Positions 5,935 through 11,923 of a stretch of DNA of 11,923 nt are shown one piece after another. Position 1 is the stretch's first letter. Every line of letters starts with the position of its first letter. The stretch covers positions 1-11,923 of the forward strand of contig CALMJN010000055.1 of assembly GCA_937864385.1 (NCBI GenBank), in the 5' to 3' direction. The translations under genes and the position numbers were made by a program. A model generated the notes under the pieces. It was given only the letters and a program-made list of their open reading frames with translations, was not told the origin of the DNA and did no database searches. Origin of the DNA: an uncultured Methanosarcinales archaeon (GTDB lineage Archaea; Halobacteriota; Methanosarcinia; Methanotrichales; Methanotrichaceae).

Positions 5935-6025
5935 GGGCTCGTAGGGTAGAGGACATCCTAGCGGGCTTCGGTGGCTTAAAAGTCGGAGATACCCGCTGAC
6001 CTGGGTTCGAGTCCCAGCGAGTCCG
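5935..6025 (+). tRNA. tRNA-Arg (anticodon UCG) with a 19-base intron
   Basis: The cloverleaf is complete. The acceptor stem pairs GGGCTCG (5935-5941) with CGAGTCC (6018-6024, one G-U). The D arm is GGGT/ATCC (5944-5947, 5955-5958) with loop AGAGGAC. The anticodon stem is GCGGG/CCCGC (5961-5965, 5992-5996), and the T arm is CTGGG TTCGAGT CCCAG (6001-6017). The discriminator is G6025 and CCA is not encoded. Removing bases 5972-5990 leaves the seven-base loop CTTCGGA with anticodon TCG at 5968-5970, reading CGA and probably other CGN codons. A20 of the D loop and C35 fit arginine identity. The mature length is 72 before CCA. Two bases separate the D and anticodon stems and the variable loop has four, so A5960-T5997 may extend the stem. 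It stands alone, divergent from the secreted-protein gene. Confidence 0.9.
5972..5990 (+). other. tRNA intron with canonical bulge-helix-bulge motif
   Basis: The intron follows position 37 (G5971). Exon bases CTTC (5966-5969) pair with intron bases GGAG (5985-5988) to give the four-pair central helix. The 5' bulge is G5970-G5971-T5972 and the 3' bulge is A5989-T5990-A5991, both of three bases, with cuts after the second base of each. The intron closes with GGC (5973-5975) on GTC (5982-5984) around TTAAAA. This is the substrate form of the archaeal EndA splicing endonuclease. Confidence 0.88.
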
Positions 6026-6077
6026 TTATCAGCAATTATTAGAGTCAATTCCAGAGCAGCTCTGCAGCTTGGGCAGC

Positions 6078-6087
6078 ATTTCTTTTT
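6078..6087 (+). terminator. T-rich stretch downstream of the tRNA
   Basis: ATTTCTTTTTG lies about 55 bases after the tRNA and is the first T-rich run on the plus strand. It is a plausible archaeal terminator for the tRNA transcript; the distance makes it uncertain. Confidence 0.35.
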
Positions 6088-6135
6088 GCGGGCGGATTGC
6101 CGCAACTGCAAGGCCTGAAAACTGGCTTATATGGT

Positions 6136-6148
6136 TGTCCATTGGACA
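6136..6148. promoter_or_regulatory. short palindrome upstream of cdc48
   Basis: TGTCCATTGGACA has perfect six-base arms around a single central base. It lies about 85 bases before the cdc48 TATA element and about 31 bases (centre to centre) before a second palindrome. It could be a regulator binding site; there is no direct evidence. Confidence 0.3.
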
Positions 6149-6167
6149 TCCTGTTGAGGTGAAGCGG

Positions 6168-6179
6168 GGATAATTATCC
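6168..6179. promoter_or_regulatory. perfect 12-base palindrome upstream of cdc48
   Basis: GGATAATTATCC is fully self-complementary. It is about 48 bases upstream of the cdc48 TATA element, a position that suits an activator or upstream regulator. The role is inferred only from symmetry and place. Confidence 0.35.
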
Positions 6180-6226
6180 ATGCCGCCGAGGCTATTTGCA
6201 TCTTTAAAGGGCAAACGGCAAACTAC

Positions 6227-6284
6227 TTAAAAATAGAGGCGCATTCATATCTGAAATCAGCTTTTATTGATGACCATAAAGGAG
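6227..6284 (+). promoter_or_regulatory. TATA box and ribosome-binding site of cdc48
   Basis: TTAAAAATA at 6227-6235 is a good archaeal TATA element; transcription should start near 6256. AAAGGAG (6278-6284) precedes the ATG at 6289 by four bases and decides this start. Confidence 0.6.
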
Positions 6285-6288
6285 AGAC

Positions 6289-8568
6289 ATGACTGAAGGT
6301 GAATCCATCAGGCTGAAGGTTTCCGAGGCCAACCAGGGCGATGTCGGAAAGGGAATAGTGAGAATCGGGGAGGATTTCCTGGCCAAGATAGACGCCCGTC
6401 CTCTGGATGTAGTGGAGCTGGCAGGCTCCCGGCCCACGGCAGCTCTCGCCGTGAGCGCCTATTCCCAGGATCAGGGTCTGGATATGATCCGCATGGACGG
6501 CTTGATCCGATCCAATGCCGGAACCAGCATAGGCCAGTATGTGGAGGTGAAAAAGGCAGCCTGGAGCGAGGCCAAGCACGTCACCCTCGCCCCTGTGACT
6601 CAGGGCATGCAGATCTTTGCTCCGGGAGATGTTCTGACCAGGGTCTTCAATGGTCGGCCGCTGATAAAGGGAGATGTCATCTCCACCACCAGCGTGAGAA
6701 AGCCGCCTTCTGACAGCATCGGCGGCCGGGAGACCATGTTTGAGGAGCTATTCCGGGGCTTTCTGGGGGCCCAGGCCTTTGGCCTGGGTGAGATCAAGCT
6801 CAGGGTGGTATCCACCAGTCCGGCGGGAATAGTCAAGATCACGGAAGGGACGGATATTGAGCTTCTGCCCCAGGCGGTGGAGAGCCCGGAGCGCACTGTG
6901 CCCTCTGTGGTCTACGAGGATATAGGCGGTCTCAAGCCGGTGATAACCAAGGTCAGAGAGATGATCGAGCTGCCCCTCAAGCACCCGGAGCTCTTCGATC
7001 GGCTTGGCATTGATCCCCCTAAAGGGGTCCTGCTGCACGGCCCTCCCGGCACGGGCAAGACCATGCTGGCCAAGGCCGTGGCCAATGAGAGCGATGCCTA
7101 CTTCATCAGCATCAATGGCCCGGAGATCATGTCCAAGTATTACGGCGAGAGCGAAAAAGCCCTGCGCGACCTGTTCGAGGAGGCGGAAAAGAATGCTCCG
7201 GCCATCATCTTCCTCGACGAGCTTGACTCTATCGCCCCCAAGCGGGGCGAGGTCACGGGAGAGGTGGAGAGAAGGGTGGTGGCGCAGCTTCTCTCCCTTA
7301 TGGACGGCCTGAAAGAGAGAAAGAATGTGATTGTTATCGGGTCCACCAACCGCCCCGAGGCTCTGGATATGGCTCTTCGCCGGCCGGGAAGGTTCGACCG
7401 GGAGATCGAACTGGGAGTGCCGGACATGCAGGGAAGGATGGAGATTTTCCAGATCCACAGCCGGGGTATGCCCCTGGCAGATGATGTGGCTCTGGAGGAC
7501 TATGCCGCCAGGACCTACGGCTTTGTGGGGGCAGACATCTCCGCCGTCAGCCGGGAGGCGGCCATGAATGCTCTGCGGAGGATACTGCCCGAGATCGACC
7601 TGGATGAGCCCACCATCCCCAAGGAGATCCTGGACCGGCTGGTGGTGCAGAAGGACGACTTCGAGGCGGCCTTGCGGGAGGTCTCACCATCGGCCATGCG
7701 GGAGATACTGGTCGAGGTTCCCGATGTCAGCTGGCAGGATATAGGGGGCCTGGAGCCGGTCAAGCAGCTCTTGGTCGAGGCGGTGGAGTGGCCCCTGCGC
7801 TATGCGGAAAGCTTCCGGCGCATAGGAATCGATGCCCCTAAGGGGATACTGCTCTACGGGCCGCCGGGAACGGGCAAGACCATGCTGGCCAAGGCGGTGG
7901 CCAATGAGAGCGAGTCCAATTTCATCACCGTCAAGGGCTCCGCCCTTCTCTCCAAATGGTATGGAGAGAGCGAGAAGAGGGTGGAAGAGATATTTCGCAA
8001 GGCCAGGCAGGTGTCGCCTTCCATCATCTTCCTAGACGAGCTGGATGCTCTGGTCCCGGTGCGCGGTGGGGGAGCAGGAGAGCCTCATGTCACGGAGAGG
8101 GTGGTCAACCAGCTCCTCAGCGAGATGGATGGTCTCGAGGAGCTGCATGGAGTGGTGGTGATAGGGGCCACCAACCGCCCGGATATCATAGATCCGGCCC
8201 TGCTCCGGCCAGGGCGCTTCGATGAGTTGATCATGGCTCCGGTGCCGGATGTGGAATCCCGCCGCAAGATCTTCCAGGTTCATCTGAAGAAGGTGCCTTT
8301 AGCCGAGGATATCGACATGGAGGCTCTCATCGGCCAGACCGATAATTACACCGGGGCGGACATCGCCGCTGTGGTGCGCAAGGCGGGGCGCCTGGCTTTG
8401 CGCGAGGATATGGCGGCGGACAAGATCGGCCAGAAGCATTTTCTGGCCGCCTTAGAGGAGATCGGGCCCTCGGTTACCCCGGAGACCATGAAGTTCTACT
8501 CCCGCATGGCTTCAGAACTGCGCAAGAAGGCCTCCCGGGAGGTGGAGCGGGGGGAGATGTACGCCTGA
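6289..8568 (+). CDS. cdc48: Cdc48/VCP-type AAA ATPase (unfoldase)
   Basis: This 759-residue hexameric ATPase extracts and unfolds proteins for degradation or remodelling. The N domain (1 to about 195) has the double-psi barrel and four-stranded barrel pattern with IRLKVSEANQGDVGKGIVRI. D1 has Walker A GPPGTGKT 251-258, Walker B D310/E311, sensor TNRP 353-356 and arginine fingers R365/R368. D2 has GPPGTGKT 524-531, D583/E584, TNRP 628-631 and R640/R643. Pore loops are KYYGES (283-288) and KWYGES (556-561); aromatic residues in both rings, unlike the D1 ring of eukaryotic p97, favour threading of substrates. The C-terminus GEMYA ends in hydrophobic-Tyr-X, matching the HbYX motif that lets ATPases dock on and open the 20S proteasome. 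Length and order are full. It has its own promoter; the next gene starts 240 bases later. Confidence 0.97.
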   Translation: MTEGESIRLKVSEANQGDVGKGIVRIGEDFLAKIDARPLDVVELAGSRPTAALAVSAYSQDQGLDMIRMDGLIRSNAGTSIGQYVEVKKAAWSEAKHVTLAPVTQGMQIFAPGDVLTRVFNGRPLIKGDVISTTSVRKPPSDSIGGRETMFEELFRGFLGAQAFGLGEIKLRVVSTSPAGIVKITEGTDIELLPQAVESPERTVPSVVYEDIGGLKPVITKVREMIELPLKHPELFDRLGIDPPKGVLLHGPPGTGKTMLAKAVANESDAYFISINGPEIMSKYYGESEKALRDLFEEAEKNAPAIIFLDELDSIAPKRGEVTGEVERRVVAQLLSLMDGLKERKNVIVIGSTNRPEALDMALRRPGRFDREIELGVPDMQGRMEIFQIHSRGMPLADDVALEDYAARTYGFVGADISAVSREAAMNALRRILPEIDLDEPTIPKEILDRLVVQKDDFEAALREVSPSAMREILVEVPDVSWQDIGGLEPVKQLLVEAVEWPLRYAESFRRIGIDAPKGILLYGPPGTGKTMLAKAVANESESNFITVKGSALLSKWYGESEKRVEEIFRKARQVSPSIIFLDELDALVPVRGGGAGEPHVTERVVNQLLSEMDGLEELHGVVVIGATNRPDIIDPALLRPGRFDELIMAPVPDVESRRKIFQVHLKKVPLAEDIDMEALIGQTDNYTGADIAAVVRKAGRLALREDMAADKIGQKHFLAALEEIGPSVTPETMKFYSRMASELRKKASREVERGEMYA

Positions 8569-8592
8569 TGGGGCCACTGTCCCTTCCCCCCT

Positions 8593-8602
8593 CTGTTTTG
8601 TT
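8593..8602 (+). terminator. weak T-rich stretch after cdc48
   Basis: CTGTTTTGTT begins about 25 bases after the cdc48 stop, following a C-rich run. It may terminate cdc48 transcription; the T-run is short. Confidence 0.3.
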
Positions 8603-8763
8603 CATGAGGTTAAATTGATCGGCAAGAGCCTGATTAGAGAAAGGGGCTGCAAGCGTAATGATTCCTGCCCCATCTCCTGCATAATGAAAGTGTCGAAGGT
8701 CGGCAGGATCGGCCTTAAAATCGAATTGGATCAAGAGGATTATCCCTTAAATCAGAAATATGC

Positions 8764-8803
8764 TTCAATATACGGCCAAATGCCCATGATCTATGGCGAG
8801 GAG
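8764..8803 (+). promoter_or_regulatory. TATA-like element and ribosome-binding site of the DUF2156 gene
   Basis: TCAATATACG is centred about 40 bases before the ATG at 8809. GAGGAG at 8798-8803 lies five bases before the ATG and strongly supports that start. CCTTAAAATC at about 8732-8741 is a second possible TATA element that would give a longer leader. Confidence 0.45.
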
Positions 8804-8808
8804 CAAAC

Positions 8809-9720
8809 ATGGTGCTGAGCCACTCCGACTTCCGGCCTGTGTCCATCTCCGATAAAGAGCTATTCTCCCAGCATTATCAAAGCTACCCTCAGGTGCACAG
8901 CGACAATACCTTTGCCAATATGCTCTGCTGGAATGATTATGCCCATTACCGCTATGCCTTCCGGGATGGATGCATAGTCCTCTCCAGCACCATCGACGGC
9001 TGCACCAGTTTCCGGCCTCCCATAGGCCCGCGCCGTCCAGAGCTCCTGGCGGAGGTCCTGGCTCTGGCGGCCAAAAGCCAGGAAGAGCATCCCCTGGTGA
9101 TCCTGGACCCGGATAGCAAAGATTGGATTGCCAAACTGTACCCCGATCTGGCCTTTGAGGCCGATAGACGGTACTTTGATTATGTCTACCTGGCCCGGGA
9201 CCTGGCAGAGCTGCCGGGCAGGAGATACCAGACCATCCGCCATCAGCTCAACAAATTCCAGAAGACCTGCCAGCCGGCGGTGGAGGCCATCGGAGAGCAG
9301 AATATGGATGAGATCTGGGATTTTTTGGACCTCTGGTGCGACTGGAAGGACTGCAACTCGGACCCCGTGCTCTCCAGCGAGAAGGAGGCCATGAGGCGCG
9401 CCCTGGACTTCCGCCAGGAGCTGAGCCTCTCCGGCATTGCCATCCGGGCGGAGGGAAAGATTGGGGCCATATCCCTTTTTGAGGAGCTGAATCAGGACAC
9501 GGCACTGGTGCACTTTGAGAAGGGGCTCTCCGACTGCAAGGGCATCTACCGGGCGATTAATGCCGAGGCGGCCAGGATACTGGCCCGCGATTATACCTAT
9601 ATCAACCGGGAGAGCGACATGGGAGTGGAGGGAATCCGGGAGGCGAAGATGCGCTATCATCCCCATCATATGGTGCAGGTGCATCTGCTGAAAAGGGATG
9701 ACCTGGAGAGGCTGATCTAA
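8809..9720 (+). CDS. DUF2156 protein (phosphatidylglycerol lysyltransferase C-terminal-like, soluble)
   Basis: This 303-residue protein follows the DUF2156 pattern throughout. The N-terminal half has FRPVSISDKELFSQHYQSYP, the family-typical DNTFANMLCWNDY (32-44) and YRYAFRDGCIVL. The second half has YVYLARDLAELPGRRYQTIR, HQLNKFQ, SGIAIRAEGKIGAISLFEEL, VHFEKGLSDCKGIYRAINAE, and YTYINRESDMGVEGIREAKM near the end. In MprF-type enzymes this double GNAT-like domain moves an amino acid from aminoacyl-tRNA to a lipid head group, but those enzymes carry a large membrane part that is absent here, and no signal peptide or membrane segment is visible. The substrate is therefore unknown: lipid, peptide and small-molecule acceptors all remain possible. 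The gene follows cdc48 on the same strand after 240 bases with its own signals, so cotranscription is not required. Confidence 0.9.
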   Translation: MVLSHSDFRPVSISDKELFSQHYQSYPQVHSDNTFANMLCWNDYAHYRYAFRDGCIVLSSTIDGCTSFRPPIGPRRPELLAEVLALAAKSQEEHPLVILDPDSKDWIAKLYPDLAFEADRRYFDYVYLARDLAELPGRRYQTIRHQLNKFQKTCQPAVEAIGEQNMDEIWDFLDLWCDWKDCNSDPVLSSEKEAMRRALDFRQELSLSGIAIRAEGKIGAISLFEELNQDTALVHFEKGLSDCKGIYRAINAEAARILARDYTYINRESDMGVEGIREAKMRYHPHHMVQVHLLKRDDLERLI

Positions 9721-9778
9721 GAGATGGAATTTCAAGCCCCTATGACAATCTGTTAAAGGTTATAGATCGAGCCGGCCA

Positions 9779-9801
9779 TATTATACTTAATTTCATTTTT
9801 T
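9779..9801 (+). terminator. T-rich terminator after the DUF2156 gene
   Basis: ATTATACTTAATTT followed by CATTTTTT begins about 60 bases past the stop at 9720 and overlaps the end of the convergent YkgJ-type gene. It fits U-rich archaeal termination of plus-strand transcripts. Confidence 0.4.
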
Positions 9802-10038
9802 AAATCTGAATCCGCATTTGAGATTCTTTATATCATCCGGCGTCAGGGGAAAGGCTTTACATATGGCAGGCCGGATGCTGTAAATTCGGCAGCGCATACT
9901 CTTCGTGTCCAGGGCAGGACACTGCCCGCAGCATTTGCCGCATCGCAAGCACTGCCCGCTCCTCCTGGCCTGCCATTTGGTGACCTTCTTCTTCTGTAGA
10001 TACCAGACCACCCTTCTTCTTATCCATCCGTCCCACAT
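9793..10038 (-). CDS. short YkgJ-type cysteine-cluster protein
   Basis: From the ATG at 10038 the product has 81 residues with a basic, aromatic N-terminus (MWDGWIRRRVVWYLQKKK) and eight cysteines at 30, 33, 36, 37, 40, 50, 60 and 75. The run CLRCGKCCGQC, then RCRIYSIRPAICKAFP, is the YkgJ/CxxCxxCC signature (old zinc- or iron-chelating domain, Pfam CxxCxxCC); it probably binds Zn or an Fe-S cluster. The function of the family is unknown. The open frame extends upstream to 10239, giving 148 residues, but that part has no family similarity. A TATA-like CTATTTAG at about 10105-10098 points to transcription starting downstream of it, so I prefer the short form, although no clear ribosome-binding site stands directly before the ATG. 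It is convergent with the DUF2156 gene and divergent from the macrodomain gene. Confidence 0.8.
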   Translation of the reverse strand: MWDGWIRRRVVWYLQKKKVTKWQARRSGQCLRCGKCCGQCPALDTKSMRCRIYSIRPAICKAFPLTPDDIKNLKCGFRFKK

Positions 10039-10097
10039 GAAAATCCGGCAATTCTCCCGTTTGAGATTATCTCCTTGTGCTTGGTTTGGTTTTTGCG

Positions 10098-10105
10098 GAA
10101 CTAAA
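10098..10105 (-). promoter_or_regulatory. TATA-like element of the YkgJ-type gene
   Basis: CTATTTAG on the minus strand would start transcripts near 10075, giving a leader of about 35 bases to the ATG at 10038. AAGGAG occurs in that leader but is too far from the ATG to act as its ribosome-binding site. Confidence 0.35.
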
Positions 10106-10312
10106 TAGGTAAAAAGATTGCGGCCTGAGATCGGGCTTCGCCAGGAACCGAAACCTGCATGCTCTTTCATCCTGGCTCCTTCCCCAATTTTCATCGGCTT
10201 TCGTCTATCAATTCGATATGCTTCCGCCTGGATTGACACTGTCCTTCCTTTCTGGCGGTCCCTGGCTGGCGGAAGGCTGATCTGCTCAAGAATGCCATCT
10301 GATCAGCAAGAG

Positions 10313-10861
10313 ATGAGATGGAAAATGCAAGACGATCCCATACATCCTGGCCAGCTATCTCTGGTCATGGCCGATATCACCAGGCTGGACGTCCAGGCCA
10401 TAGTCAATGCCGCAAACAACACCCTTTTGGGCGGCGGCGGGGTGGACGGGGCTATCCATAGAGCCGCCGGTCCGGAGCTCTTAGAAGTGTGCCGGGGCAT
10501 AGGCGGCTGCCCCACAGGGGAGGCGCGCATAACTAAAGGCTACCGCCTTCCTGCTAAATGGATCATTCACACCGTCGGCCCCATCTGGCGGGGCGGCAGC
10601 TTTGGAGAGGACGAGCTTTTAGCCCGCTGCTATAAAAGCTGCTTTTCGCTAGCTGAAAGGCACGGCATCAGGAGCATCGCCTTTCCCGCTATCAGCGCCG
10701 GTGCCTATGGCTTTCCCATGGAGAGAGCATGTCGCATTGCCCTATCCGAGATGAATGCTTTTCTGGAGGAGGGAGGCGAGGAGAAGGGAGCTCTGGTCAT
10801 CGCTGTCTGCTACAGTCATGCTACCTATCAGTGCTATCAAAAAGCTCTCTCAGAGCTATAA
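10313..10861 (+). CDS. MacroD-like macrodomain protein (ADP-ribose binding)
   Basis: Macrodomains bind ADP-ribose; MacroD-type members hydrolyse O-acetyl-ADP-ribose and remove mono-ADP-ribose from acidic residues. The 182-residue protein is essentially one domain: [20 protein letters not shown] (20-39), the glycine-rich [14 protein letters not shown] (40-53, with the NAAN and VDGAIH residues of the active loop), [15 protein letters not shown] (66-80), IIHTVGPIW (84-92), and the phosphate loop [12 protein letters not shown] (124-135) followed by [14 protein letters not shown]. The frame is open from 10118, but upstream sequence is unlike the family. Starts at 10292, 10313 and 10325 are all possible and none has a strong ribosome-binding site; I chose 10313 by domain length. 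The Nnr gene follows on the same strand after 148 bases. The assignment to the MacroD class rests on motif pattern. Confidence 0.92.
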   Translation: MRWKMQDDPIHPGQLSLVMADITRLDVQAIVNAANNTLLGGGGVDGAIHRAAGPELLEVCRGIGGCPTGEARITKGYRLPAKWIIHTVGPIWRGGSFGEDELLARCYKSCFSLAERHGIRSIAFPAISAGAYGFPMERACRIALSEMNAFLEEGGEEKGALVIAVCYSHATYQCYQKALSEL

Positions 10862-10980
10862 GCCGGGTTGCAGTTATCAAGTATGGGAAGAAGCGGGGAG
10901 ACAAAACAGGAATTAATGGCGGCCCCTAACTTCTGCTGAATAGTGGATGGTTCTTGTCCCCCATCTTCTTGCCGCAAACA

Positions 10981-10989
10981 GCTTATTCC
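10981..10989 (+). promoter_or_regulatory. TATA-like element of nnr
   Basis: GCTTATTCC is centred 25 bases before the ATG at 11010, and ATACCCTCTTGC before the ATG contains no ribosome-binding site, so a leaderless transcript is likely. Confidence 0.4.
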
Positions 10990-11009
10990 ATCAACAGATA
11001 CCCTCTTGC

Positions 11010-11923
11010 ATGAAAGTTATTTCTGCAGAAGAGATGGCTGCTCTGGACGCCAACTGCCAGTACTTCGGCCTTCTTCCCCTGCAGCTAATGGAGAATGCCG
11101 GGGCAGCTCTGGCTCGGGAGATCAGAGCTAGGGCAGGGGGAAAGAGGATCGCCGTGGTGGCAGGGAGGGGAAACAATGGCGGGGATGCCTTTGTAGCTGC
11201 CAGGCATCTGGCTGGCTTTGATGTAACTGTCTATCTCCTGGGCCGGGCCAGGGATATCGCCACCGAGGAGGCCAGGAGGAACTGGCAGATCCTCTCCCGG
11301 CTGGGCTATGACCTGAAAGAGATAAGGGACAGCTCAGAGCTGTCCCTGGCAGACTGCGACCTGATTGTTGACGCCATATTCGGGACCGGAGTGCGGGGAG
11401 TGGTCATCGGCCTGGAGGCGGGGGCCATAGATGTCATCAACCGCTCCGGTCGGCCGGTGCTCTCCGTGGATGTTCCCAGCGGATCGGGCACCAATAAAGC
11501 AGTTCGGGCTGATTTTACAGTCACCTTCCACCGGCCCAAGCCGGGGCTGCCCCAGAATGTGATAGTTGCCGATATCGGCATCCCTGCTGCGGCAGAGCTG
11601 TTCGTGGGGGAAGGAGACCTGAGGCTCTTGGGAAAGAGAGCATCTGAGAGCCATAAAGGCGACTCCGGTCGGATACTGGCTATTGGCGGGGGACCCTACA
11701 CCGGAGCGCCTGCCCTCTCCGCCCTGGCCGCTCTGCGATCGGGAGCGGACATAGTTACCGTAGCCGCGCCCAGAGATGCTGCCCTTACCATATCCGGATT
11801 TTCCCCTAATCTCATCGTGGCCCCTCTGTCTGGAGATCACCTCCGGCCCCAGGATCTGGATCTTCTCAAAGAGCAGATAGCCAGGCATGATGTGGTGGTG
11901 ATGGGCATGGGCCTGGGCCGGGA
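11010..11923 (+). CDS. nnr: bifunctional NAD(P)H-hydrate repair enzyme Nnr (partial, cut by window end)
   Basis: Nnr repairs damaged NAD(P)HX: the N-terminal epimerase interconverts R and S hydrates, and the C-terminal ADP-dependent dehydratase restores NAD(P)H. The visible 304 codons begin MKVISAEEMAALDANCQYFG, the usual start of the epimerase (YjeF-N). They continue with GRGNNGGDAFVAARHLAG (52-69), DAIFGTGVRG (121-130), LSVDVPSGSG (151-160) and VRADFTVTFHRPKPGLPQ (165-182). The dehydratase begins at HKGDSGRILAIGGG (215-228), with YTGAPALSALAALRSGADIV (230-249) and GMGLGR (299-304), where GPGLGR is commoner. GGDAF replaces the common GGDGF. The segment between SGSG and VRAD is short compared with bacterial members. 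Full proteins have about 480-500 residues, so roughly 180 remain beyond the window. The start is supported by family alignment; the mRNA appears leaderless. Confidence 0.95.
   Translation, partial: MKVISAEEMAALDANCQYFGLLPLQLMENAGAALAREIRARAGGKRIAVVAGRGNNGGDAFVAARHLAGFDVTVYLLGRARDIATEEARRNWQILSRLGYDLKEIRDSSELSLADCDLIVDAIFGTGVRGVVIGLEAGAIDVINRSGRPVLSVDVPSGSGTNKAVRADFTVTFHRPKPGLPQNVIVADIGIPAAAELFVGEGDLRLLGKRASESHKGDSGRILAIGGGPYTGAPALSALAALRSGADIVTVAAPRDAALTISGFSPNLIVAPLSGDHLRPQDLDLLKEQIARHDVVVMGMGLGR

Noticed and set aside
5846..5956. 37-codon upstream extension of the secreted-protein gene
   Set aside because: It would put the signal peptide in the middle of the N-terminus and includes the promoter, running into the tRNA gene.
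5973..5984. Apparent Leu(UAA) anticodon loop CTTAAAA in a long-variable-arm tRNA
   Set aside because: The flanking bases do not form an anticodon stem, whereas GCGGG/CCCGC outside it does. The sequence lies inside an intron with a perfect bulge-helix-bulge, and spliced anticodon TCG fits tRNA-Arg.
6748..7458. 236-codon frame antisense to cdc48
   Set aside because: It lies entirely opposite the conserved N/D1 region of Cdc48, so its openness follows from cdc48 codon use.
8615..8818. 67-codon plus-strand frame between cdc48 and the DUF2156 gene
   Set aside because: It needs a TTG start without a ribosome-binding site, resembles nothing I know, and overlaps the well-supported start and promoter of the DUF2156 gene.
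8860..9735. 291-codon frame antisense to the DUF2156 gene
   Set aside because: It covers the opposite strand of a clearly conserved protein; long antisense frames are common opposite GC-rich coding sequence. No family features are visible.
11334..11888. 184-codon frame antisense to nnr
   Set aside because: It is the shadow of the conserved Nnr reading frame, which continues past the window end.

Overview
This is archaeal DNA, most likely from a methanogen of the Methanosarcinales/Methanotrichales group; I favour a Methanothrix-like organism, but that is inference. Direct support: an archaeal riboflavin synthase (lumazine-synthase-like, not the bacterial type), an archaeal Cdc48, an archaeal RqcH/NEMF protein, a surface protein with a PGF-CTERM tail, a tRNA-Arg with a bulge-helix-bulge intron and no encoded CCA, TATA boxes about 25-30 bases upstream of starts, and several apparently leaderless genes.

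Left part (1-1500): a toxin-antitoxin pair on the minus strand, with an intact DUF2281-type antitoxin and a PIN-domain toxin interrupted by an in-frame TAG at its 11th codon. Two copies of a GC-rich 13-base sequence flank the pair, and the upstream copy lies inside a 102-base segment bounded by a 9-base inverted repeat. Next to it, also on the minus strand, is a small Ala/Lys/Glu-rich secreted protein with a C-terminal PGF-CTERM sorting signal.

Centre (1600-6000): rqcH (minus) and a Mut7-C/DUF82 PIN-like RNase gene (plus) are divergent from one short promoter region. Archaeal riboflavin synthase follows on the plus strand and converges on a gene for a secreted protein with 13 N-glycosylation sequons. 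That gene is divergent from an intron-containing tRNA-Arg(UCG).

Right part (6000-11923): cdc48 with two AAA modules and a C-terminal Met-Tyr-Ala compatible with a proteasome-docking HbYX motif, a soluble DUF2156 protein (double GNAT-like fold, C-terminal part of phosphatidylglycerol lysyltransferases), a very short YkgJ-type cysteine-cluster protein on the minus strand, a MacroD-like macrodomain protein, and the first 304 codons of the bifunctional NAD(P)H-hydrate repair enzyme Nnr, cut by the window end.

The main theme is translation quality control and protein turnover: RqcH (C-terminal tailing of stalled chains), a PIN-like RNase, Cdc48 (unfoldase), an aminoacyl-transferase-like DUF2156 protein and a tRNA lie within about 8 kb. 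They do not form one operon, so a functional link is a hypothesis. A second, weaker theme is repair of NAD-derived metabolites (macrodomain, then Nnr).
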